A stretch of 64,000 nt of DNA from JACKCB01 sp964452775 (lineage in GTDB: Bacteria > Chloroflexota > Anaerolineae > Promineifilales > Promineifilaceae), in contig CAYVQP010000015.1 in assembly GCA_964452775.1 (NCBI GenBank), forward strand, positions 1 through 64,000, read 5' to 3'. Position 1 is the stretch's first letter; the number at the start of each line of letters is the position of its first letter. Shown in pieces: positions 33,206 through 41,968 of the stretch. A program made the position numbers and the translations under genes. The notes below the pieces were generated by a model. The model searched no databases. It saw only the letters and a list, made by a program, of their open reading frames with translations, and was not told the DNA's origin.

Positions 33206-35359
33206 ATGAGCAATCATACCACGACTGTAACTGACCTGGACAATCCCAGCCTGTACATCAATCGCGAGTTGAGTCAGATTGAGTTCAACAGCCGGGTGCT
33301 TGATGAGAGCATGGATCGCCGACATCCCCTGCTGGAGCGGGTGAAATTCGTGGCCATCTTCGCATCCAATACTGACGAGGTATTTATGGTGCGGGTGTCG
33401 GGGCTGAAACAGCAAGTACTGTTAGGCGTCACCGATCGACCGCCGGATGGACTGCTTCCGCGAGAACAGCTGGTCGCAATCCACCGCACGGTGACCGCCC
33501 TGGTTGAACGGGAGATGGATTGCTGGCGGCAATTGCAGGAGGAGTTGGTCGAAGAGGGCATCCACGTGGTGAACTACTCGGAACTCCGTCCGGCCCGACA
33601 GAAGAAGTTGCGCGATTACTTCGAGCGGGAGGTCTTCCCGGTACTGACCCCGCTGGCGTTCGATCCCGGCCACCCATTCCCACACATCTCCAATCTCAGC
33701 ATCAACCTGGCAATTCTGCTGCGCGATCCGGCCACCAAGCAGACATTCTTTGCCCGTGTCAAGGTGCCTTCCATCCTGCCGAGACTTGTGCCGTTGAAGC
33801 CGCTGGACCCTGACGAATATGCGCTACCTTCTGTGCAGAAGTTTGTCTGGCTTGAACAGATCGTGGCGGCCAATCTCGACCGGCTCTTCCCCGGCATGGA
33901 GGTTGTCGAGTGCCATCCTTTCCGGGTGACTCGCAATACGGACATGGAGATCCAGGAAGAAGAGGCCGACGACCTGTTGCTGACGATTGAACAGAATCTA
34001 CGCCGGCGGCACTTTGGCCGGGTCGTGCGATTGGAGATCGATCAGGGGATGCCCGAGTCTATCCTGAACATGCTGCTACAGAACTTCGGAATCAGCCATC
34101 ATGATGTGTACGCGGTTGATGGGCCGATTGGCCTGAGCAGCCTGATGCAATTGGTGAAGCTGGATTACCCGCATCTGAAGGATCCATACTTCACGTCTAA
34201 CTTGCCGGCTACTCTGCAGAAGGACGAGAACATATTCGCGGCAATGCGCCGGCAGGAGTTCATCCTCCATCGCCCTTATGATAGTTTCTCGCCGGTGGTC
34301 AGGTTGGTGCGGGCGGCGGCAGAAGATCCGGCGGTGTTGGGGATTAAGATCACGCTTTACCGGGTGGGCCCCGAACCGCCAATTGTGCAAGCGCTGATGC
34401 AGGCGCGTGAGAACGGCACGCAAGTGACCGCGCTGGTGGAACTGAAGGCGCGCTTTGACGAGGAGAGCAACATTGAATGGGCCCGAGCGCTGGAACGCGC
34501 CGGTGTGCACGTCGTCTATGGGTTGATCGGATTGAAGGTGCACTGCAAGATGCTGCTGATTGTCCGGCGCGAAGAAAACGGACTGCGGCATTACCTGCAT
34601 CTCAGCACCGGCAACTACAATGCCACGACGGCGCGCATTTACACGGATCTCGATTTCCTGACAACGGATGAAGCGATGGGCCGGGATGCGAGCGAGTTGT
34701 TCAACGTGCTCACCGGCTATTCCCGGCAAACGGAATATCGCAAATTCATGGTCGCGCCGGTCAATTTGCGGGAGTGTATGGCCGAGTATATTGAGCGTGA
34801 GACGTTGCTTGGCCCGGAAGGGCGGCTGATCTTTAAGCTCAACTCTCTGGTAGACAGGAAAATGATCAAGGCGCTTTATCGCGCATCTCAGGCCGGAGTG
34901 CAGATTGATTTGATCGTGCGCGGCATTTGTTGCCTGCGGCCGGGGGTCCCCGGGGTCAGCGACAATATCACGGTGCGGAGTATTGTCGGCCGGTTCCTGG
35001 AACACTCGCGCATTTACTACTTCCGCAACGGCGGCAAATCGGAAGTGTATTTGGGTAGCGCTGACCTGATGCCGCGCAATATCGATCGCCGGGTTGAGGT
35101 GATCTTCCCTATTGAGGATGAAAAGCTGCGCAACGAGATTGTGGAAGGGATCCTGGAAGTGCAGTTGCGGGACACTGCCAAGGGACATCTACTCTTGCCT
35201 GACGGCAGCTATGTCCCGGTTGCTTCCCAGTTGCCGGCTGACGAGCCGCTGCTGAACAGCCAACTATGGTTTCTCAATGGGCGTTCGCCGGAGCCGCAGC
35301 CGGCGCTGCGTATGGATACCGCGTCGCTTAAAGGGGGTGGGCCGGAGGACTCTGAGTGA
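33206..35359 (+). CDS. ppk1: polyphosphate kinase 1
   Basis: A 717-residue PPK1, which reversibly makes polyphosphate from ATP. The N-terminal LYINRELSQIEFNSRVL, the middle HPFPHISNLSINLA and the catalytic segment GLKVHCKMLLIVRR with its phosphorylated His are present. HLSTGNYN and LGSADLMPRNIDRRVEVIFPI are PLD-like active-site motifs. Length is normal. ATG 33206 is used; there is no strong Shine-Dalgarno. The C-terminal 40 residues are a loose extension. It converges on ubiA, 30 bp apart, and is divergent from the CapA-like gene. SixA, another phosphate enzyme, lies 1.2 kb downstream but in a separate unit. Confidence 0.97.
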   Translation: MSNHTTTVTDLDNPSLYINRELSQIEFNSRVLDESMDRRHPLLERVKFVAIFASNTDEVFMVRVSGLKQQVLLGVTDRPPDGLLPREQLVAIHRTVTALVEREMDCWRQLQEELVEEGIHVVNYSELRPARQKKLRDYFEREVFPVLTPLAFDPGHPFPHISNLSINLAILLRDPATKQTFFARVKVPSILPRLVPLKPLDPDEYALPSVQKFVWLEQIVAANLDRLFPGMEVVECHPFRVTRNTDMEIQEEEADDLLLTIEQNLRRRHFGRVVRLEIDQGMPESILNMLLQNFGISHHDVYAVDGPIGLSSLMQLVKLDYPHLKDPYFTSNLPATLQKDENIFAAMRRQEFILHRPYDSFSPVVRLVRAAAEDPAVLGIKITLYRVGPEPPIVQALMQARENGTQVTALVELKARFDEESNIEWARALERAGVHVVYGLIGLKVHCKMLLIVRREENGLRHYLHLSTGNYNATTARIYTDLDFLTTDEAMGRDASELFNVLTGYSRQTEYRKFMVAPVNLRECMAEYIERETLLGPEGRLIFKLNSLVDRKMIKALYRASQAGVQIDLIVRGICCLRPGVPGVSDNITVRSIVGRFLEHSRIYYFRNGGKSEVYLGSADLMPRNIDRRVEVIFPIEDEKLRNEIVEGILEVQLRDTAKGHLLLPDGSYVPVASQLPADEPLLNSQLWFLNGRSPEPQPALRMDTASLKGGGPEDSE

Positions 35360-35389
35360 GCGGCTCCAGGCAGACCGGTCTTGAAGGAG

Positions 35390-36462
35390 TTAGACCGCGG
35401 AGCCAATGATGACCGCCAGAAACCAGATGAGGAAGTCATACTTCATCAGCTGGCTGAGGCGCTCTATCTGCGGGCCGGTCGATTCCCGGCGCAGGCGTAA
35501 GAGGATGTATGCCACGACCGGGAAGACACCCAGGGCGACGATGTAGGCGTAGGCGGGCTGATAATCCGGCAAGAGGGCGAGAAACTGATTATAGACCAGG
35601 CAGATTCCCTGATTGGCGCTACAAAGCGCCAACTGATCCTCGTAAACGCTGCGCAAGTAGGGCATCATCATGGCAATGATCGCGGCGCCGGCTGACACGT
35701 AGAAAATCAGACGGGCCGCGCGTTTGCCCCAGACCGTGGCTACGGTGCGTACCTGCTGATTCTGGTCGCCCTCATAATCGGCGATAGTCTTCAGCACTTC
35801 CCGACTGAAGATCGAGATTGAGATGATTACAGAGAGCCAGAGCGTGGGCCAAACATTGCCGGCTGCCACGCCGCCCAGTATGACCGTCGTGCCGGTCACC
35901 AGGGCGATAGTCAGATTGCCAAGCAACACGGTACTCTTCAAGCGCCAGGAATAGACATAGAGCAGGATGCTGAAGAAGAGGATGATAAGGAATGCGGGAA
36001 GATTGATCAGGGCCGCAATGATCAGGGCCAGGGCATTGAGTGAGAGAGAGAAGAGGACGGCTGCACGCGGGCTGATCATGCCGGAGGGCAGCGCGCGATG
36101 GGGCTGGTTGATCTTGTCGATTTNNNNNNNNNNNNNNNNNNNNNNNNNNNNNNNNNNNNNNNNNNNNNNNNNNNNNNNNNNNNNNNNNNNNNNNNNNNNN
36201 NNNNNNNNNNNNNNNNNNNNNNNGGGCTGATCATGCCGGAGGGCAGCGCGCGATGGGGCTGGTTGATCTTGTCGATTTCGATGTCCAGGTAGTCATTCCA
36301 CGCGTTGGCCGAGCCGGTGACGAGCAGCGTCGCCAGGGCGGCGGCAAACACGCTGAACCATTCACCGGTGCCGGCCACGTAGCCTCCAAGGAACACCGCC
36401 AGGCCGCCGCTCAGGGCATTAAACGGCCGCGTGATCTTGTAAAGCCCGACCAATTGTCGCAT
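35390..36462 (-). CDS. UbiA-family prenyltransferase, interrupted by an artificial assembly gap
   Basis: A polytopic UbiA prenyltransferase. The first Asp-rich motif, NAWNDYLDIEIDKINQPHRALPSG, is in the N-terminal part (36462 downward). The second, DYEGDQNQQ, is in the C-terminal part. The 100-N run (36124-36223) falls between them, but the 55 bp on each side of it are identical. Removing the N run and one copy joins ...HRALPSGMIS directly to PRAAVLFSL with no break, giving about 307 residues, normal for the family. Members transfer isoprenoids to aromatic rings or glycerol phosphate; the acceptor is unknown. Start ATG 36462. Confidence 0.85.
36069..36278. other. scaffold gap with 55-bp duplicated flanks (assembly artefact)
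   Basis: Positions 36069-36123 and 36224-36278 are identical over 55 bp and flank exactly 100 N (36124-36223). This is what a scaffolder leaves when two contigs overlap by one k-mer of 55 but are not merged. The true sequence is very probably continuous and 155 bp shorter. Confidence 0.9.
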
Positions 36463-36554
36463 ACTACCTCCATCACAATTCAGACTGCACCGGCAATGTT
36501 ACCTTAACGGTCTGACCTAACAAAGAAAACCCCGGGGGATTGTAAAGGATACTT

Positions 36555-37052
36555 ATGAAGACACTTCTGGTCTTGAGGCATGCCAAATCCAGTTGGAAGG
36601 ATGAGAATCTGACCGACCACGAGCGCCCGCTCAACCAAAGAGGGATGGGAGACGCGCCGGAAATGGGCAAGTTGCTGCGCAAGCAGGAACTGGTCCCCGA
36701 GCTAATCGTCTCGTCAACGGCGAAACGCGCCCTGGCGACCGCCAAACTGGTCGCCGAGGCGTGTGGATACGAAGAGAAGATCGCTGTGTCGCCGGACTTT
36801 TACATGGGAGACCCGGACGACTATTTCGCCCGTTTGCGCCTGGTGCCGGATAACATGACGCGGGTGATGATCGTGGGGCACAATCCGGGTATGGAGGAGT
36901 TGGTGGCCGACCTGACCGGCCACTACGAGCGACTGCCCACCGCGGCGCTGGCGGAAATTGCGTTGCCGATTGACAGTTGGAAGCAGTTGACCGGAGTGAC
37001 CGAAGGGCGACTGGTAAACCTGTGGCATCCGCGAGGTCTGGACGCTTCCTGA
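36555..37052 (+). CDS. sixA: SixA-type phosphohistidine phosphatase
   Basis: A 165-residue histidine phosphatase. LLVLRHAKSSW carries the R-H-(G/A) motif with nucleophile His9. SSTAKRALATAKLVAEA and VMIVGHNPGMEELV hold the second Arg and His. SixA proteins dephosphorylate His residues of phosphotransfer proteins or act on small phosphate esters. A weak ribosome-binding site (AAAGGAT) precedes ATG 36555. It converges on the 1630-residue sensor gene, 12 bp apart. Confidence 0.88.
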   Translation: MKTLLVLRHAKSSWKDENLTDHERPLNQRGMGDAPEMGKLLRKQELVPELIVSSTAKRALATAKLVAEACGYEEKIAVSPDFYMGDPDDYFARLRLVPDNMTRVMIVGHNPGMEELVADLTGHYERLPTAALAEIALPIDSWKQLTGVTEGRLVNLWHPRGLDAS

Positions 37053-37064
37053 GGAGCGCCTGAC

Positions 37065-40000
37065 TCAGGCGTATGTTGGGGCGGGTGCGCTCTCTTTGCT
37101 GGCGTAGAGCTTGCTCAGACTCTTGTTTTCTTCCGCCCATAGCCCGACCAGACCGATCTTCAGCTCATAGAGCGTCGTACCTTCAAGCGTGGTTTCCTGC
37201 ATTATCTCGCGCTCGACCAGCCGGTTAAGGCCTTCGGTCAGTTCAGCCGGATCGAACTGAAAACCGAACTGCTCCAGGTAATGCGCCAGGTCCGCCGGGT
37301 GGAAGGGGACATCTCGATCCATCAGGTGGGCCACGGCGGCCAGCAACGCGCGCTCAATAAAGCTGGATCGCTGCCAAAGATAGGCGAAATGGACTTCACC
37401 CAGGCGCAGCATCTCGGAGATTGCTGCGTTGACGTCTGAAATGGTTACATAGCCGTCCTGCCGGGTGTTGGCTTGATTGACCAGGGTGTAGCAAACGAGC
37501 TGCAAGAAATAGGGATGGCCGGCAGTGACGCGCCAGATCTTGTTCAGGGCCAGGTCATCATAGACGATGTGAGGAGCAACCGGCTCGCAAATCAGGCGGA
37601 TCGCCGCCTCATGGCTGAGGAAGCCGATGTGCCGATAGAGGGCGATATTGAAGAGGACGCTCCAGTAGTCGCTGCTCATTTCTTCAAGGCGGCGGGTGCC
37701 CACAAAGACGAAGCTCAGACTCCGGCTATGTTGCATCAGGTGACGTAAATACGTGAAGAATGTCGGCGGCAGAATCTCGTCTCTTACCAGGTTTTCAAAG
37801 GCCTCAAATTCATCGAAGACCAGCAGGAGGGTGGATTCAGCCGGCAGTTGCTCATGGACGTATGGCAGGAAGCGGCGCTGGAAATAGCCTGCCGGGTCTT
37901 CGCGCCAGATGCCGGGTTCCGGGACTTCCAGCTCGATATTGCGGAGGGCCAGCGCGTCGGCAATCATCCAGGCGAGGTCATGGAAAAGGGAGGCCATCCC
38001 GGGCAGCACTCCCAGTGATTGGCAGTCTACGTAAACGGGCACCAGTGTGTCGGGCAAATGCGAGCCTAGGCGCAACAGAGCCGACGTCTTGCCGGTGCGT
38101 CGCTGGCCGATCAGAATTAAAACGTTGCGCTGTGACAGCCGGTCCGCATTTTGGGCGATAAAATCAAATAGCTCTTCACGGCCATAAAAGAGCGGGCTGT
38201 ACTCGCGCAACGGCGTGCCCGGCAGATATGGGTTCGGGACAGGGGTGAATTCACGCACCGGCGCCAGCAGGTGCACCATATCGCCGAAGGCCATGCGGCG
38301 GTCTTCCTGGCTACGATCGCTATAGTGCACTGTGCAGGAAAGGCGGAAACTATCAATGACGTGCGGCCTGAGCACGACGCTGATTTCACGGCTACGGCCG
38401 GGAGGCAGCGCCGGAATGTGGTCCGGTGTGACGATAACGGTATAGGCGGCGCTATCGTCCAGGTGAAGCTCAACATTCTCAGCCCGCGCGCGGCCTGTGT
38501 TGGTAATCTCCAGGGTAACTGTGGTCACCTCCCCTTTCAGAATCAACTGGCGTGTCTTCAGCTTGACGACCGGCTGAGCCTGGCCGCGAAGTTCCTCAAT
38601 GGCGGCATTGACCAGACCCAGCCAACGAGCAGCGATTATGCCGACAAGCCGGCCCATCACCTGCGTCGGCTGGAGCTTCTGGTCCTGCCGCAATTGCCGC
38701 AAAAGCACGGTTGACTCATGCAAGTAGTAGAGACGATCCTCAACCAGGTCAACCCGCTCACTATCGCGTAGGCCGGCCAGGACTCGCAGCAACAGGCTCA
38801 CCCCAGGCACCGTCAATGCGCCGGTTTCATGCTCCTTTACCAACTGGGCCAATTGCGGGTACAAAAGGGTAAGCTCTGTGACGTTGGGCGCCTCGTATAG
38901 CGTCTGGCCTACTCGAAACATAGGACGCCAGACAGCCAGGTCGCGCCACACCGGCTGTAGTTGCTGGGCGCTATCCAGTGCGCCATTAATGATGGCCAGG
39001 CCGGCTTCCGGCCGGGCAGAGAGTAAGAACAGTCCATCGGCAAGATTTGCCAACTCCATGTTCTTGTCGCCGCGGGCGCGGTTTGCCAGGCTGAGCAACA
39101 AGCCCGGCTCACCGGCTGAACGCTGGTACGCCTTCTCAATCAGCTCCAGAGTGGCGGCGGGTTGTTGCCGGATTCGACCATACAAACGCCGGGCTCTCGA
39201 CTCCGGCGAGAGGGCCTGGCGAGCAAAGAACAAGGTGCTGAGACCCAGTACGGCGGCAAGCGCGATACCCAGTACCGCATTCAGCTCACGATTAACGCGC
39301 AGAGCGACCGGCCCCGGCGGAGGCTCGATAATGCCGGACTGGGACTGATCGTTGTAAAGAAAGCGATAGCGTACCGGTTCCTCATCGGTTGGGGAGATTG
39401 CGAAAGAGGGTCTCGCTGCGCCTTCGACATCCTCCACACCCTGCACAATCCAGCTGCCGGCGGCGCTGTCCCATGTCTCAAGGGTGACCTGAACGGAGTC
39501 TCCTTCCTCATCAAGCACATCCACGCTGATCTCATAGCGGCCCGGTTCAACCAACACGCGCGGATTGACCAGCAACGGCGGACGATTGGGCTTGGCTTCA
39601 AACAGCTGCACCACTCCCAGGTCTGTCACCGCAGCCAGCTCCAAGGGATCCGATAGACCCCTGTCAACGCCAACCAGGGCAAATATCCCGCTCGTTAGCC
39701 CCTGTTCATCCCAGATTCGGCCATCCGAACCATAAAGGGAGATAGCGCCACTGCGATTGCCGACGGCCAGATCTTCAGCTCCGCCACCACTGAGGTCTCC
39801 CCAACTCAGGGCGCTGATCCCGGCGCCCGCCGGCAACTCCCATTCAACGAGCTGCGAAGTCGAGTCTATTTGAAAGAGCCGCCCATTATCGGTGGCGATC
39901 AGCTGATCGTCCCCGGCCTGTAACGCCACCGTCGGGACCCCATCTCCCAGGTCAAAGCGTGAGACCTCACGACCATCAAGCGTCACCCGGTGCACTACCC

Positions 40001-41957
40001 CGTCACTGGTCGTGACCAGCATATTGGGCTGGCTGCCTTCGGCCGGCGTCGTCAGAAGCAGGTGCAGAATGTCGTGCAGATTGTAACTGACGAGCAGCCT
40101 CGAATTGCCGTCATGATCAATGGCGTAGATCCGGCTGTCTGCAGTTGAAGCCAGCAGGCTGCCTCCGGCGCCGGGCAAAAGATGCGTCACCTGACTGCCC
40201 AGAGGAAGTTGCCAGCGAATTCCCAGATCGGCTGAAACAGCGCTGAGCTCACCGCCGCCGGTCCCAACAAAGATCTCGCTCTGACCATCGGCATTCAAAT
40301 CGGCTACGGTTAGCGCCGTCGCCAGGTCGGAGAAGATGAGCGGGTCTGATGTGTCGCGACCGTTGGCGTCCAGTAGGTGTAGGGTGCTTTCAAAGGTATC
40401 GGCGTCTGCCGGACGTTCCGCGCTCACAGCCACGATCAGGGGTTGCGTTCCCTCAGCCGCCGGCATGACCGCCAGCAAAGGCACCTGGTCACCCAGCTTT
40501 TGAATCCAGGTCGCCTGTTGACCGGCATCGCTTTCCAGCATGTGCAGCCGCCCGTCTCCGGCCCCTAACAGCAGCTCGTCCCTACCATCGCCTGTGATGT
40601 CGGCCGCCAACACCGCCTGCGGAGCCACAAAGAGGCGGTAGTTCCAGGCCGGGGCGTTCTTACGGGCGCTTGTGCCGGAGTCCACCAGCGCCAGGGTGCC
40701 GAAACTGACCAGTAACAGCTCGTTCAAATTATCCCGATTGACATCAACGAGCCGGGTTGCGCCGGGCACTGACACGAGCGCTTCGTCATGCAACCTGTGA
40801 CCATCGCCGTCAAGCAAGTAGACTTCGGTCAATTCCTGACTCTCGGCTGCACCTGCCGTCAGGGTGACGGCGATAGCTGGTTGGCCCAGTGAGGCCAATG
40901 TTGGGCCGACGCTGAGACCGGTAACGCTGCGATCCGGCGAGTCCGCAACGATGGTGCGCCAGTATCGATCCCCGGCGTCGTTGTAGGCGGCTACCGCCCC
41001 TGTATCCGTACCCACCAGAAGCGCCGGTCCGGCGGGCAAGAGAGCCGGCGCCAGGCTGGTCACCGGTCTATTGGGGGTGCGAAACCAGCGCTCCTGGCCG
41101 TCGAAATCATACAGGTGTACCCGGCCGAGGCTGTTGCCGATAGCGATACTCATCGGATCAGCCGGGTCGAAGCCAGCCAGGGAAAGGGCTGTCACCTGCC
41201 CGTCAATGGGGCGTTCGCCTCCCCACAGACTTGATCCTGCTCCGTCGAGGAGAGCCAGTTTGCTGAAACGACCGCCGAAGTATGAATAGACGATCTCCGG
41301 CGTTCCGTCCCGGTCAATGTCGCCGATATCAAAGAATGAGCGGCCGTTATCGGCCGGCGGATCTTCAGGCACATAGGTCCAGAGATGGTTGCCCTGATGG
41401 TCATAAAGCGCTAACAGTCCGGATCGCAAGATGAGTAGAATCTCGTCAATCCCGTCGCCGTCTCTGTCAAAGGCGCTGACCGCCGCTGGTCTATGCTGCT
41501 CAAGAAAAGCGGCATATTGCTCCGGGTCATCATCTACCGAATCCGGAGTCACGGGGAGAAGCAGGGGCTGTTGCCATAACGGTTGGCCGGTGCTGGATAG
41601 CAGGCGCAGTTCGTCCTCAGTCACAACAAGGATGCTGCGCTTGCCCGGGTCTTCAGCGCCGGCGCGAATCGGCGTCAGCAATACCGCCGGCAGCGAATCC
41701 TCCAGTTCCCGGCTCCATAGAGGCCGGCCGGTGGCGCTGAGCAAGATGACGATGTTATCCTGAGTAATTACGACAAAAGAGTCCGTGCCGTCGCCGTCAA
41801 AATCACCTTCCGTCACCAGGGTGATCGGGCCGGGCGCGTCATATGTCCAGTAGTTGGAGAGAGAGACGTCCTGAGCAGCCGATGGGCGAGGGAAGAGCGT
41901 CACCGGCAAGAGCGCGGCGGCAAGTGCAAGGAGTAAGATTCTGCGGAAGCGAGCCAT
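37065..41957 (-). CDS. giant transmembrane sensor NTPase: extracytoplasmic FG-GAP propeller, membrane helix, cytoplasmic AAA/STAND-type ATPase
   Basis: 1630 residues. A signal peptide (1-28, ending PSAAQ) precedes about 800 residues of beta-propeller repeats with Asp-rich calcium-type loops (DFDGDGTDS, DRDGDGIDE, DIDRDGTPE, DITGDGRDE, DLNADGQSE). A beta domain (about 800-885), one membrane helix (about 890-915) and a helical region (about 915-1125) follow. Next come a CARDB-like beta domain (about 1127-1226, LEITNTGRARAENVELHL) and the NTPase, with Walker A ILIGQRRTGKTSALLRL near 1285, Walker B LLLVFDEFEAF near 1380, and a C-terminal winged-helix-like region. It starts 11 bp after the stop of an NTPase/winged-helix gene, so the two form one operon. 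A sensor relaying an outside signal to an ATPase is inferred. Confidence 0.88.
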   Translation of the reverse strand: MARFRRILLLALAAALLPVTLFPRPSAAQDVSLSNYWTYDAPGPITLVTEGDFDGDGTDSFVVITQDNIVILLSATGRPLWSRELEDSLPAVLLTPIRAGAEDPGKRSILVVTEDELRLLSSTGQPLWQQPLLLPVTPDSVDDDPEQYAAFLEQHRPAAVSAFDRDGDGIDEILLILRSGLLALYDHQGNHLWTYVPEDPPADNGRSFFDIGDIDRDGTPEIVYSYFGGRFSKLALLDGAGSSLWGGERPIDGQVTALSLAGFDPADPMSIAIGNSLGRVHLYDFDGQERWFRTPNRPVTSLAPALLPAGPALLVGTDTGAVAAYNDAGDRYWRTIVADSPDRSVTGLSVGPTLASLGQPAIAVTLTAGAAESQELTEVYLLDGDGHRLHDEALVSVPGATRLVDVNRDNLNELLLVSFGTLALVDSGTSARKNAPAWNYRLFVAPQAVLAADITGDGRDELLLGAGDGRLHMLESDAGQQATWIQKLGDQVPLLAVMPAAEGTQPLIVAVSAERPADADTFESTLHLLDANGRDTSDPLIFSDLATALTVADLNADGQSEIFVGTGGGELSAVSADLGIRWQLPLGSQVTHLLPGAGGSLLASTADSRIYAIDHDGNSRLLVSYNLHDILHLLLTTPAEGSQPNMLVTTSDGVVHRVTLDGREVSRFDLGDGVPTVALQAGDDQLIATDNGRLFQIDSTSQLVEWELPAGAGISALSWGDLSGGGAEDLAVGNRSGAISLYGSDGRIWDEQGLTSGIFALVGVDRGLSDPLELAAVTDLGVVQLFEAKPNRPPLLVNPRVLVEPGRYEISVDVLDEEGDSVQVTLETWDSAAGSWIVQGVEDVEGAARPSFAISPTDEEPVRYRFLYNDQSQSGIIEPPPGPVALRVNRELNAVLGIALAAVLGLSTLFFARQALSPESRARRLYGRIRQQPAATLELIEKAYQRSAGEPGLLLSLANRARGDKNMELANLADGLFLLSARPEAGLAIINGALDSAQQLQPVWRDLAVWRPMFRVGQTLYEAPNVTELTLLYPQLAQLVKEHETGALTVPGVSLLLRVLAGLRDSERVDLVEDRLYYLHESTVLLRQLRQDQKLQPTQVMGRLVGIIAARWLGLVNAAIEELRGQAQPVVKLKTRQLILKGEVTTVTLEITNTGRARAENVELHLDDSAAYTVIVTPDHIPALPPGRSREISVVLRPHVIDSFRLSCTVHYSDRSQEDRRMAFGDMVHLLAPVREFTPVPNPYLPGTPLREYSPLFYGREELFDFIAQNADRLSQRNVLILIGQRRTGKTSALLRLGSHLPDTLVPVYVDCQSLGVLPGMASLFHDLAWMIADALALRNIELEVPEPGIWREDPAGYFQRRFLPYVHEQLPAESTLLLVFDEFEAFENLVRDEILPPTFFTYLRHLMQHSRSLSFVFVGTRRLEEMSSDYWSVLFNIALYRHIGFLSHEAAIRLICEPVAPHIVYDDLALNKIWRVTAGHPYFLQLVCYTLVNQANTRQDGYVTISDVNAAISEMLRLGEVHFAYLWQRSSFIERALLAAVAHLMDRDVPFHPADLAHYLEQFGFQFDPAELTEGLNRLVEREIMQETTLEGTTLYELKIGLVGLWAEENKSLSKLYASKESAPAPTYA

Positions 41958-41968
41958 TCTGCCTCGAA

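Noticed and set aside
36069..36278. A 55-bp direct repeat flanking the first N run, as a real duplication or attachment site
   Set aside because: Identity stops exactly at the N run on one side and collapsing the copies restores ubiA, so it is a scaffold overlap artefact.
36524..36540. AAAACCCCGGGGGATTG upstream of sixA as a seventh palindromic element
   Set aside because: It resembles only the outer part of one arm, with no partner arm 65 bp away.
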